A stretch of 64,000 bases of DNA. Origin: Erythroxylum novogranatense (taxonomy: Eukaryota > Streptophyta > Magnoliopsida > Malpighiales > Erythroxylaceae). The DNA is taken from the NCBI GenBank assembly GCA_029891385.1, contig CM057228.1, positions 68,649,523-68,713,522 on the forward strand. The letters are read 5' to 3'. The position numbers and the translations under genes are program-made. Of this stretch, positions 1 to 11,217 are shown one piece after another; positions within the stretch are counted from its first letter, which is position 1; each line of letters opens with the position of its first letter. The notes below the pieces were generated by a model. That model did no database searches. It worked only from the letters and a program-made list of their open reading frames with translations, and was not told the origin of the DNA.

Positions 1-865
1 ATGAGAAGGGTATTTTGGTAATTTGGGATGTGTTAGACGTATTGAATTAGAACTCGGCATGTGCATACAACATATAGCCTCTATGACTGATGATTGTTTT
101 TCATATGCACATGGTAACATGCATTCATGACATTTTTCGGCTTAGGTTTCAAATTGAGACCTTTTGTGAAATTTATGGGATAGTTGTATTTGGAAAATTA
201 TTTGGAGTGCGTCATAAATTATTTCCCATTTTTAGGGATTTATGAGAATTTTTCTGGAATTTTTCGGGGTTCTTGCCCGGATAGGAAAATTCAACCGACA
301 ATTTGAGTGAGCCTTTTGTATTGAAAAGGATTGCCTAATGGCATGAGATTAGTGAATAAATAATTTTGGGAATTATGTTAGAGCCATGATTAGAGCTTAA
401 GTGGGATAAATGTTCTTAATTGATTGGATTAACTTATTTTGTCTTTTGTACCATTAAAAGCCAAGTGTCCCTCACATTTGTTCACTTTGTCTTCTTATAC
501 TTATCATCTCGACATTCCCCATATGTGAAGTCAATAAATTACTTTTAAAAGATCAAATGGGGCTTGAGTTTTCCTTGTCATATCGACTCTCCCTTTAAGC
601 AAAACAAAAGTTGGTTTGTTCTTCTCCTTCATCCAAACTTTGCTTGTCTCCTTCCTTGGTGTGCCTTTCTCCTTCTTGAAAGTTTCTTGCCCATCTCATA
701 CAAGAAGGCTCTTCCATGTTTCTTGCTTGCCTCTCCTTATTCTCTACCAAGACCAAGCTCAAGCCTTGAGTTTGTTATGTTTATGATAACCGTGGGTGAG
801 GTATCAAGGTTGGAAGTAGGGAGAGTTTGAAGACTTGGAGATTGATAGCTTGTAACTTGTTTAAG

Positions 866-3464
866 GTGAGGAATGATGTTTGGTTTTATGCTTTTGGTAG
901 TTTGATGCATTTATGGAGATCCTTTAAGCACTTATTTGATCATGAAAGTGGTAGTTTTGCATAGGTTTAATGCATGCTTGTGTTAGGGAATTGGGTATGG
1001 TAGTTAAAGAAGGTGAAAGAGATGTTGTTAATGATGTTATGATGTTTAAATGAATGGAAATAAAATCTGGAAATTGTGTATGTGAATGCTGCTAACTTAT
1101 GTATAAACATGTAATTAAATGTTGTGATTAGTTTGTGGTTGAATTAGTGGTAGAAATGGATGTTTAGTGATGGGTTATAGGTATTAGAAGTGGTAGGAGT
1201 TAGGTTAATGTGGAAAGCTGGAAAATGCACCTTTGACCTATTGTAATGTTTTGATCATAACTAATTGTGTAGATGTGAAAATGAGGCAAGGTTTGTTCCC
1301 AATGAAACTTTGGGATGTTGGCTTCAATTTAGTGTGAAATAGGTATTGTTAAATTGTAATGTTAGAAGGTCGAAAATTTCCATGGAAAATGTCTGTTTTG
1401 GGGTCTGTGAACAGTACCCGTATTTATGACCTAATTAGTTTGGTGATTTTTCTGAATTAATTGGTATGGAATTTTGGAAATTGGTCTTCATGAAAGTTGT
1501 AGCATATTGAGTTAGCTTTCCATTGCCACTGATTTTTAAATTTTTCGATAAGTATAGTAGGAGTTATGGACTGATAACTACGGACTGTTTTTATGCATGA
1601 GTGAAACCCAGCTGGATTAGCAGATTTGGTGTACATTCTGTTTTGAAGTAATTTTAGTAATTTTTGTGGACTGAACTGGTTTTAGGGATCTACTGAAGAG
1701 TTCTAGATGACACATTGATCTTGAAATTGATATATGGCTTATAATTTTTGCGAATCAGATATGGGAGATATGGAATTTCAAAAGCTGAACCTACATTGTG
1801 ATGTTAAGTGCTGATTAGGTCAGAAACTTGCTTAACATATTTGAAACTGTTAGAGGCTGAATAGGAGTTTGGTTATTTCAGGAAGAATTGAAGTTTGAGG
1901 ATTTATCTTTCCAGGGATATAAAGTTCTGATTTTTCTAACTTGTGTACAGGGAGTTATGCTTGTTATAAGTTTACTGCTCAAATTGAATGATTTCAGGGA
2001 CAGAAACATTGAGTGAATTAATTGACTTGTTTACCAATGGAATTTGATTTTGGGTTGTCATGAAAGTTATAGATAACATAGTGATCTTGATGAGCATATT
2101 TATTGTGTAATTGTTGACTGAAGAATTGGAGAGTTACTGAATTTGAAACATACTGCCCTGTTTTGATAGGTTTTGAGTGGGCAGTAGGTTTGAGTGGGTT
2201 TTTAACACCCTTAGGGGTGAAATTGATTTTTATGGTCTTCATGAAACTTGTAGAGGGTTTCATTATCTTTCCAACAAGGTATAGTGTGCATTTTTTTGAA
2301 ATGTGTAGAAAGAGTTATGAGTGTTGGAAGTTTGGTTGGAAATCAGAAAATAAAGGAGGAAATAAGAATTATATATATAAATAGAAATTGTTTAGTTTTG
2401 GTTTCTTTCGTGAATAACTTTTCCGTCCGACGTCCGATTGACCTGATTCTTAAGGCATCGGATACATAGAATATTTAATTTCATTTTGTGAGAAATTGAG
2501 AATTTTTAGATGAGAAATTGACGTGGCCCTGGGTAACAGAGCCTTTAATCACTGTTTTGTTTTAATTGGGGACCTATAGAGATCCGAATTGCGCACCGTC
2601 AACGCCTATGGATTCCTAATTTTTGAATAGAATTTTTTTTGGGAAAATATTGGATTAGGGCCGGGATTGCCATGAACATGCATTATACACATTTTACTGA
2701 TTTCATGTGCATTGTTTAGTCATTTATACCAATGGTAATGGTTATTCATTTAACTTGCTATAGAGGCTCAAGTGGACCATCGTTCCACAGACTTGGCAGA
2801 GACTTCCCGGCGCTAGCGTGGAAGTTATTAGGTGAGTAACCTAGTTGGTTATTCCAATCTATGTGTTAAGCGTGATTTGATTGCCTACGGGATTACGTGG
2901 ATTATAGCGTGATTTGATAGCCTACGGGATTACGTGGATTATATGTGGCATTCTTGTTGTGATTTGCATAAGGCAACTGTCTTATTGGACTGAATATTGG
3001 ACTGTAAAATATCATGTTTATTGATATGGACCATGTGCATTCATGCACCAATGCATCGCACTGTTAAAAGGAAAATTGTGAACCGAGACGCCACTGTACT
3101 GAACCGAGCCTAGAGCTCGATATACTGAACCGAGCCTCGAGCTCGACGGGAGATAATTCTCCCCAGACGCGTCTATACTGATCACTGTTATGCGCTCGGT
3201 CACAATAATGAAATGAACTGGAAAAGAGTCACATGTGCATTGCATACTGGACTGAATAATTGGCAATGTTTTGACTGGTTCTTTATTTAATGTTCTGAGA
3301 TCTGTATACTGTAATTGTACTGTGATTGTTTCAATCGTGTGTTTTGTGTAATTATGGAATGAGTACTGTATCATGCTTATGTGATGCATGAATTGGGAGA
3401 ACCATCGATGATGGTTTCTCACTGAGTTCGCAAAACTCACCCAAAATTTGCAATTATTTTTCAG
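866..3464 (+). other. Putative two-intron, splice-like layout inside LTR A copy 1
   Basis: A donor-like AAG/GTGAGG lies at 865/866. An acceptor-like TTGCTATAG/AGG ends at 2763, and a 68-base putative exon follows. Its downstream donor ATTAG/GTGAGT lies at 2831/2832, and the acceptor TTTTTCAG/GACT ends at 3464. The same order and spacing occur in the diverged A2 LTRs (putative middle exon 66 bases). What I see is consensus-like splice signals at homologous places; that they are used is inference. Confidence 0.45.
3076..3205 (+). other. Conserved inverted-repeat segment in LTR A (copy 1)
   Basis: The outer arms TTGTGAACCGAG (3076-3087) and CTCGGTCACAA (3195-3205) are complementary apart from one extra base. 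Inside are repeated GAGCTCGA units, a perfect hairpin GGGAGA-TAAT-TCTCCC (3148-3163) and the 10-base palindrome AGACGCGTCT (3165-3174). The arms, GAGCTC repeats and AGACGCGTCT recur in the otherwise diverged A2 LTR at 38911-39099. Function unknown; it could be RNA or DNA structure. Confidence 0.6.
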
Positions 3465-3815
3465 GACTTAGAAGAATACCCGTTAGGCAGGCGTATGACA
3501 TATCTTTGGTTGAGGAAGCGAGAAGTGGTCGGGATCAATTCGCGTCTCATCTTAGTGTATTTCTATTCTTGGACTTTTGTATTCTTGATGTGAGCAATTT
3601 GTAAAGTTAATGATGAAATTAATTGTAATTATAAAAGGGCCCTAAGGCCATTGAATTGTTTTTCCGCATAAATGATAATATGTGAGTATGTGTTAAAAAA
3701 AATTTCATCTTGAGTTTTGGTCGAGTGATGTAGCACGCCACTTCTTGGTAGCGGACTCGGATATCACCATCGATGTCGGGTTCGGGTCTTGCGGGAGTGG
3801 GGTGTTACATTTAGG

Positions 3816-3828
3816 TGGTATCAGAGCC
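3816..3828 (+). other. Primer-binding site of A unit 1
   Basis: TGGTATCAGAGCC lies six bases after the LTR end and is complementary to the 3' end of plant initiator tRNA-Met, where minus-strand synthesis would start. An identical site follows LTR copy 2 at 11224-11236. Confidence 0.9.
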
Positions 3829-5969
3829 CAGAAGTACGATTGTACATGGGCATTCTGAAATTTGTGTCAAGTCACATGCATCCAAGTCATGTCACGGCAG
3901 ATAGTGACAACTGATCCCTAGTTCAGTATGTGAGTCACATGCATGAGCATGTATCAGTCGATTAAGCGGTTAGAAATAGTGAGGGAAATAATGATATGTT
4001 GGAATGCGATAAAAGAAAGTTGTGAACATAGTAGGTTGAGAAAAAGTGTATGGTTCGATCTGGCAAATGAACATTTAGTGTATCGATATTGGTGGATATA
4101 CGATGAAATACAATATGAGAGTGATACTGAGATATGTCCTTGATTGTAGGATAGACATAAAAATAGACTTATGGATTGATAGAGGACTTGATAGGAAAGA
4201 CAAGAGTGAAAGTGTTTAAAGTGGAAGAAATTGAAATGTTTGCCATTGGGATTGATTATCGAAATGAGAATTTAATGGGTATTGGTGGATGTACCTTGAT
4301 ATACAATATTAGCGTTATACTGGGTATCCCCTTGGAGGTGGAATAGATTGAAATGGTTGCAAATTGATAGAGGAAAACAGAAAGATGACAGATTTGGTAA
4401 GATTGAAAGTGTATCAACTTAGTAGATGAAAGAGTGGTCAAGGTTCAGTTGATTTGCCTAAGTGAATACATACTAGATTATGGGAACACAACCCCCCTGA
4501 TAAGTGAAATTTATTAAGCGAACTTGTCTCGTATACGTGGAAAAGGTAGGAGAAGTAACTAGAGAGTTACGGGATGATCGTGACGTATAAAATTCAATAT
4601 AAGTTGGAATGAGAAATGAAAGTGCCTATAGTGATTAATTGGGAAAGAGTGAGACCGTTAATGATGTTATCATAGGTAATGAGCTTGAGGGAATAAAGAG
4701 GGACATGAGTATAGCAAGGTTTTCTTTTTCCGATTAAAATAAATTGATGAGTACATTTTCAAATAGATGTGATGATTATAGTGATTTATTGGGAATGAAT
4801 TGAAATTGTTACATGTTGAGGACTTGACCATGATATAATCCTCACGAGTGAGGATAAAAAAAGAGAGAGTATTGTGTATCCTAGTGTAAGTGATTAATTG
4901 GTATATCGATGCAATGATTTTGCTAGTGCGGACCTAAATGAACAGTATTAAAAAGGATGTTCGGATTATATGGATTCTGGCATAGATTGGTCTACATGGG
5001 ATATAGTGTATAGTTGAAAATTGAGTTCCTGTAGTATTGAGAATGACTGACAAGAAATGTGATGACTGTGATGTTGAGAAATTTACTTGAATTGGATTAA
5101 GTTAATCGAATGATTAAATTGAATAATGATTAATGCAAGGACAGTATAGAGATAAATTTGAAATGAATTATAAGTTAAATTTGGAATCTTAATTCTAGCA
5201 GAGACTCGGGCGTAAGAAAAAAAAAATGCTTCCATTATGATGACGAGATAAAATATTGATTGAACATCAAGGGAATATTGATTGTGAATATGAGGAAAAT
5301 ACCAGTTTGAGTATAATTGTGTAATGACGTTCTGAAAGTACGAAATTGATATGATGAATGTTTAGTCAATTTAGGCAGTGTTCTATCGTAAATAAATTGG
5401 GTTATGTGGAGAAGTCAGGATAAAGGAACATGTGTCAGAATATAGCCGATGGAACTGAGAAAATTATAAGAAAATCGTTCCTCATTGGAGACATTTTGAT
5501 ATTTAAAAAGTTATACGAATTGATCACGGGTATAAGGGATTTAGGATTGTACTTGTTTGAGATGACAATGCCCTGATAGTAGGGTGCTAATGAAAAGTAA
5601 AGTGTCTTGATTGTAGTCATATTGGAGAATGACTAAGATCATCAATGAGCGATCGAATGCATTTGAAAAGTGAAGAAGATAAATCGGCACAGTTGAGGAA
5701 ATTGTATATTATGCGAGTTTCATAAGAGTGAATTTGACCTTAATTGAATAAATAGGGGATGAAGCATTATTCGAACGTGGCATATTGAGAGACTTAATGA
5801 AAATTGAGGTATTGGGAAAATGCGAAATTGTAAGAATGTATATACGTGGAATTTGAAGATTTATTTTGAAATTGGGTATAGGCTGGATATGTCCAGAAAT
5901 GGTTAAAGATCAAAATTAATTGAGGAAAACGTGTGAATCAAATGATAGATGACTGTGAAAGAGACATTT

Positions 5970-7391
5970 GGAGATTTTGTAATATGTACAGAAATGTCTC
6001 AGTAAAGGTTATACTGCAATCTGATGAAACTATGTAAAGTGATTTTTGTACCTAAAGACAAGTATAACTTTATGGGCTATATCGTGATTGACAAATTGAA
6101 ATTTGATGTACTGAGTACTGCTTTGAAATTGAAGGTGTCTATGACTGGGTAGGACAATAGTGATTGAGGTATGTTGTGAAATTGGAAGATTTGAATAGGG
6201 TTATATGATTGAGTATTTTCCTAGCAGAATTTGGGTTGAAATTCAAAGTATGGAATAGGAAATTCAAATGAGATGATCGCAATTTTAGTGATAGGGTTAT
6301 GATTGTGTTACCGAGTGTAAACTGTCGAGCTAACAAAAAGGGGCTAAACGGAAAGACTTTTCGCTATTGGAATTCCGAAACTGGTGTGTATAAAAAAGAT
6401 TTGGTAAAACCCAAATTGAGGACTTAAAATGTGCGAACCTTATAAAAGAATTGTGAATGAATCCAAATTTTGAGTGAATGATCTTTAGAATTGAAGTAAG
6501 TGATATGGACGATTTCACTAAAGAGCTAGAGAAAACATAAGAAACAATCAAGCTTTATGTTCTAGTAAGAGTATTGAAAGAGTAATTGAAAGGTTGGAAT
6601 GGGAAATCAAATGATTATAAGTGAATGATGATATGTGTGATTAACCAACAGGTATTTTGGAGTTCATGGGGAATATGAGATTGATGTATAGTGCAGGTGA
6701 TTGTGGCATGACAATCATTATATTGGTGGCAGATAGTGTATAAGGGGTCTTACTGTCCAAAAAGAAATCGTTATCCCTATATTATGTGATCAGAGCAAGA
6801 AAGTGATAGGTTAAAAAAAAAAATTTAAGATGGTGACAATGAATCGAATTGATTCACACTGAGGTTACAAATGTCATGAGATTTGTGTTTTGATAATAAC
6901 GAAATCTGAGAAGCGATAAATGAAATATTTTGAAAGGTATGACCTCGGCAAAAAGGTATTTAGATGGAAAATAAAGGTGTAGTTAAAAAAAATTGAATTC
7001 GTAATGAGGGGCCTCTATGCGATTGTGGTGTGAATAGAATTATGGATTGGAAAGTTAGGCTAAAAACCTAAAAGATGGTTCGGATTCACAAAGTGTTTCA
7101 TAGATGGAATTGGAAATATTGTTAGGATTCAATATTTATGTTATTGATAGTGCTGCTATTGAAAAGTGACAAATTGCGCATAATCATGAGAAAGCAGTAA
7201 AATAATGGAAAGCTTGAGAAAGGGAAATAGAGTCATTGATTGTTTTGATCTCCGTTCACTGACCGAATGTGGTCGTGTAGCGAAATCAGTGGGAAACAGA
7301 GTGTGTTAATCGAAAAGAATCCCCTGCCTTCTTGATCAACCGTATATGAAATTTCGCGAACGAAATTTTTATTAGGAGGGGAGAATTGTAA
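5970..7391 (+). pseudogene. Possible chromovirus pol remnant in A unit 1
   Basis: Near 6060-6110 one frame reads FMGYIV..DKLKFDV, resembling the block after the Ty3/gypsy reverse transcriptase active site (FLGH-V-S--G). A following frame near 6128-6155 reads EIEGVYDW (typical KIEAV-DW). The segment at 7275-7310 contains RNQWETE, resembling the chromodomain region (WRN....TWE-E). The end at 7350-7391 reads NFANEIFIRRGEL then a stop that lies in the first bases of the LTR, as is usual at the pol terminus of Tekay/Del-like chromoviruses. The active-site motif itself is not seen, and stops and frame changes occur throughout. The tail is convincing; the rest is suggestive only. Confidence 0.45.
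7349..7386 (+). other. Polypurine tract and hairpin at the 3' end of A unit 1
   Basis: The purine run AGGAGGGGAGA (7374-7384) ends two bases before the LTR and would prime plus-strand DNA. Just upstream AAATTTCG-CGAA-CGAAATTT (7349-7368) is a perfect 8-base-pair inverted repeat; the same bases also code for the pol-like tail. Confidence 0.85.
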
Positions 7392-10300
7392 CATCCTGTC
7401 ACCGATGAGAAGGGTATTTTGGTAATTTGGGATGGGTTAGACGTATTGAATTAGAACTCGGCATGTGCATACAGCATATAGCCTCTATGACTGATGATTG
7501 TTTTGCATATGCACATGGTAACATGCATTCATGACATTTTTCGGCTTAGGTTTCAAATTGAGACCTTTTGTGAAATTTATGGGATAGTTGTATTTGGAAA
7601 ATTATTTGGAGTGCGTCATAAATTATTTCCCATTTTTAGGGATTTATGGGAATTTTTCTGGAATTTTTCGAGGTTCTTGCCCGGACCGGAAAATTCCAAC
7701 TGACGGGCTGAGTGAGCCTTTTTGTATTGAAAAGGGATTGCCTAATGGCATGAAATTAGTGAATAAATAATTTTGGGAATTATGTTAGAGCCATGATTAG
7801 AGCTTAAGTGGGATAAATGTTCTTAATTGATTGGATTAACTTATTTTGTCTTTTGTACCATTAAAAGCCAAGTGTCCCTCACATTTGTTCACTTTGTCTT
7901 CTTATACTTATCATCTACGACATTCCCCATATGTGAAGTCAATAAATTACTTTTAAAAGATCAAATGGGGCTTGAGTTTTCCTTGTCATATACGACTCTC
8001 CCTTTAAGCAAAACAAAAGTTGGTTTGTTCTTCTCCCTTCATCCGAAACTTTGCTTGTCTCCTTCCTTGGTGTGCCTTTCTCCTTCTTCGAAAGTTTCTT
8101 GCCCATCTCATACAAGAAGGCTCTTCCATGTTTCTTGCTTGCCTCTCCTTATTCTCTACCAAGACCAAGCTCAAGCCTTGAGTTTGTTATGTTTATGATA
8201 ACCATGGGTGAGGTATCAAGGTTGGAAGTAGGGAGAGTTTTGAAGACTTGGAGATTGATAGCTTGTAACTTGTTTAAGGTGAGGAATGATGTTTGGTTTT
8301 ATGCTTTTGGTAGTTTGATGCATTTATGGATATCCTTTAAGCACTTATTTGATCATGAAAGTGGTAGTTTTGCATAGGTTTAATGCATGCTTGTGTTAGG
8401 GAATTGGGTATGGTAGTTAAAGAAGGTGAAAGAGATGTTGTTAATGATGTTATGATGTTTAAATGAATGGAAATAAAATCTGGAAATTGTGTATGTGAAT
8501 GCTGCTAACTTATGTATAAACATGTAAGTAAATGTTGTGATTAGTTTGTGGTTGAATTAGTGGTAGAAATGGATGTTTAGTGATGGGTTATAGGTATTAG
8601 AAGTGGTAGGAGTTAGGTTAATGTGGAAAGCTGGAAAATGCACCTTTGACCTATTGTAATGTTTTGATCATAACTAATTGTGTAGATGTGCAAATGAGGC
8701 AAGGTTTGTTCCCAATGAAACTTTGGGATGTTGGCTTCAATTTAGTGTGAAATAGGTATTGTTAAATTGTAATGTTAGAAGGTCGAAAATTTCCATGGAA
8801 AATGTCTGTTTTGGGGTCTGTGAACAGTACCCGTATTTATGACCTAATTAGTTTAGTGATTTTTCTGAATTAATTGATATGGAATTTTGGAAATTGGTCT
8901 TCATGAAAGTTGTATCATATTGAGTTAGCTTTCCATTGCCACTGATTTTTTAATTTTTCGATAAGTATAGTAGGATTTATGGACTGATAACTACGGACTG
9001 TTTTTATGCATGAGTGAAACCTAGCTGGATTAGCAGATTTGGTGTACATTCTGTTTTGAAGTAATTTTAGTAATTTTTGTGGACTGAACTGGTTTTAGGG
9101 ATCTACTGAAGAGTTCTAGATGACACATTGATCTTGAAATTGATATATGGCTTATAATTTTTGCAAATCAGATATGGGAGATATGGAATTTCAAATGTTG
9201 AACCTACATTGTGATGTTAAGTGCTGATTAGGTCAGAAACTTGCTTAACATATTTGAAACTGTTAGAGGCTGAATAGGAGTTTGGTTATTTCAGGAAGAA
9301 TTGAAGTTTGAGGATTTATCTTTCCAGGGATATAAAGTTCTGATTTTCTAACTTGTGTACAGGGAGTTATGCTTGTTATAAGTTTACTGCTCAAATTGAA
9401 TGATTTCAGGACAGAAACATTGAGTGAATTAATTGACTTGTTTACCAATGGAATTTGATTTTGGGTTGTCATGAAAGTTATAGATAACATGGTGATCTTG
9501 ATGAGCATATTTATTGTGTAATTGTTGACTGAAGAATTGGAGAGTTACTGAATTTGAAACATACTGCCCTGTTTTGATAGGTTTTGGGTGGGCAGTAGGT
9601 TTGAGTGGGTTTTTAACACCCTTAGGGGTGAAATTGATTTTTATGGTCTTCATGAAACTTGTAGAGGGTTTCATTATCTTTCCAACAAGGTATAGTGTGC
9701 ATTTTTTTGAAATGTGTAGAAAGAGTTATGAGTGTTGGAAGTTTGGTTGGAAATCAGAAAATAAAGGAGGAAATAAGAATTATATATATAAATAGAAATT
9801 GTTTAGTTTTGGTTTCTTTCGTGAATAACTTTTCCGTCCGATGTCCGATTGACCTGATTCTTGAGACATCGGATACATAGAATATTTAATTTCATTTTGT
9901 GAGAAATTGAGAATTTTTAGATGGGAAATTGACGTGGCCCGGCAAGCAGAGCCTTTAATCATATTTTGTTTTAATTGGGGACCTATAGAGATCCAATTGC
10001 GCACCATCGCCTATGGATTCCTAATTTTTGAATAGAATTTTTTTTGGGAAAATATTGGATTAGGGCCGGGATTGCCATGAACATGCATTATACACATTTT
10101 ACTGATTTCATGTGCATTGTTTAGTCATTTATACCAATGGTAATGGTTATTCATTTAACTTGCTATAGAGGCTCAAGTGGACCATCGTTCCACAGACTTG
10201 GCAGAGACTTCCCGGCGCTAGCGTGAAAGTTATTAGGTGAGTAACCTAGTTGGTTATTCCAATCTATGTGTTAACTGTGATTTGATTGCCTTACGGGGAT

Positions 10301-11217
10301 TACATGGATTATAACTGTGATTTGATTGCCCTACGGGGATTACGTGGATTATATGTGGCATTACTGACTGTGATTTGCATGAGGCAACTGTCTTATTGGA
10401 CTGAATATTGGACTGTGAAATATCATGTTTATTGATATGGACCATGTGCATTCATGCACCAATGCATCGCACTGTTAAAAGGAAAATTGTGAACCGAGAC
10501 GCCACTGTACTGAACCGAGCCTAGAGCTCGATATAATGAACCGAGCCTCGAGCTCGACGGGAGATAATTCTCCCCAGATGCGTCTATACTGATCACTGTT
10601 ATGCGCTCGGTCACAATACTGAAATGAACTGGAAAAGAGTCACATGTGCATTGCATCGGGTGAATAATTGGCAATGTTTTGGTGGTTCTTTATTCTTCGT
10701 TCGAGATCGTATCTTGTAATTGTCCGTGATTGTTTCAATCGTGTGTTTTGTGTAATTATGGAATGAGTACTGTATCATGCTTATGTGATGCATGAATTGG
10801 GAGAACCATCGATGATGGTTTCTCACTGAGTTCGCAAAACTCACCCAAAATTTGCAATTATTTTTCAGGACTTAGAAGAATACCCCGTTAGGCAACGGGC
10901 GTATGACATATGCTGGTTGAGGAAGCAGAGAAGTGGTCGGGATCAATTCGCGTCTGTCTTAGTGTATTTCTATTCTTGGACTTTTGTATTCTTGATGTGA
11001 GCAATTTGTAAAGTTAATGATGAAATTAATTGTAATTATAAAAGGGCCCTAAGGCCATTGAATTGTTTTTCGTATAAATGATAATATGTGTGAGTATGTG
11101 TTAAAAAAATTTTCATCTTTGAGTTTTGATCGAGTGATGTAGCACGCCACCCTTGGGCGCGGACTCGGATATCACCATCGATGTCGCGTTCGGGTCTTCA
11201 GGGGAGTGGGTGTTACA
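7387..11217 (+). repeat. LTR copy 2 of element A (complete, shared by both units)
   Basis: Complete 3831-base LTR, TGTAACATCC to TGTTACA. It is the 3' LTR of unit 1 and the 5' LTR of unit 2. Differences from copies 1 and 3 are mostly small indels at CTG or CAG, for example at 10680-10725, where four CTG triplets of copies 1 and 3 are altered. The short frames at 7827-8377 are not supported as genes. Confidence 0.95.

Larger units (their letters stand above)
1..3809 (+). repeat. LTR copy 1 of element A (lacks its first ~18 bases)
   Basis: Aligned with LTR copies 2 and 3, this copy begins at about LTR base 19, so the window cuts the element. It ends at TGTTACA just before the primer-binding site. 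Short reading frames inside it (for example at 564-830) recur only because the LTR recurs. It contains a CTTCATGAAA..TTTCCAAC block near 2235-2330, a CCGTCCGACGTCCG block at 2420-2440, splice-like signals at 866, 2763, 2832 and 3464, a structured segment at 3076-3205, and an AT-rich, polyadenylation-like tail near 3560-3650. Confidence 0.92.
3810..7386 (+). mobile_element. Internal domain of A, unit 1 (non-coding, LARD-like)
   Basis: This ~3.58 kb region carries no reading frame longer than about 75 codons on the sense strand. It is strikingly poor in C on the + strand: five hand-counted 60-base lines give 21 C and 72 G. The downstream half retains weak resemblance to a Ty3/gypsy polymerase, and the last codons resemble a chromovirus pol terminus. 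The size and layout fit a large retrotransposon derivative (LARD). Confidence 0.8.

Noticed and set aside
2163..2384. Similar short frames in A, A2 and E LTRs (LTPLGVKLIFMVFMKLVE type)
   Set aside because: Similarity follows a conserved nucleotide block (CTTCATGAAA..TTTCCAAC) that occurs repeatedly in all frames; not evidence of a protein.
3018..3440. 140-codon minus-strand frame in LTR A
   Set aside because: Covers the inverted-repeat segment; broken by small indels in copies 2 and 3; no recognisable motif.
7827..8377. Frames of 108-123 codons (also at 564-830 and 15237-15787) conserved in three copies
   Set aside because: They lie inside the LTR of A and recur only because the whole LTR recurs. 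There is no codon-level constraint, no domain, and overlapping frames are equally 'conserved'.
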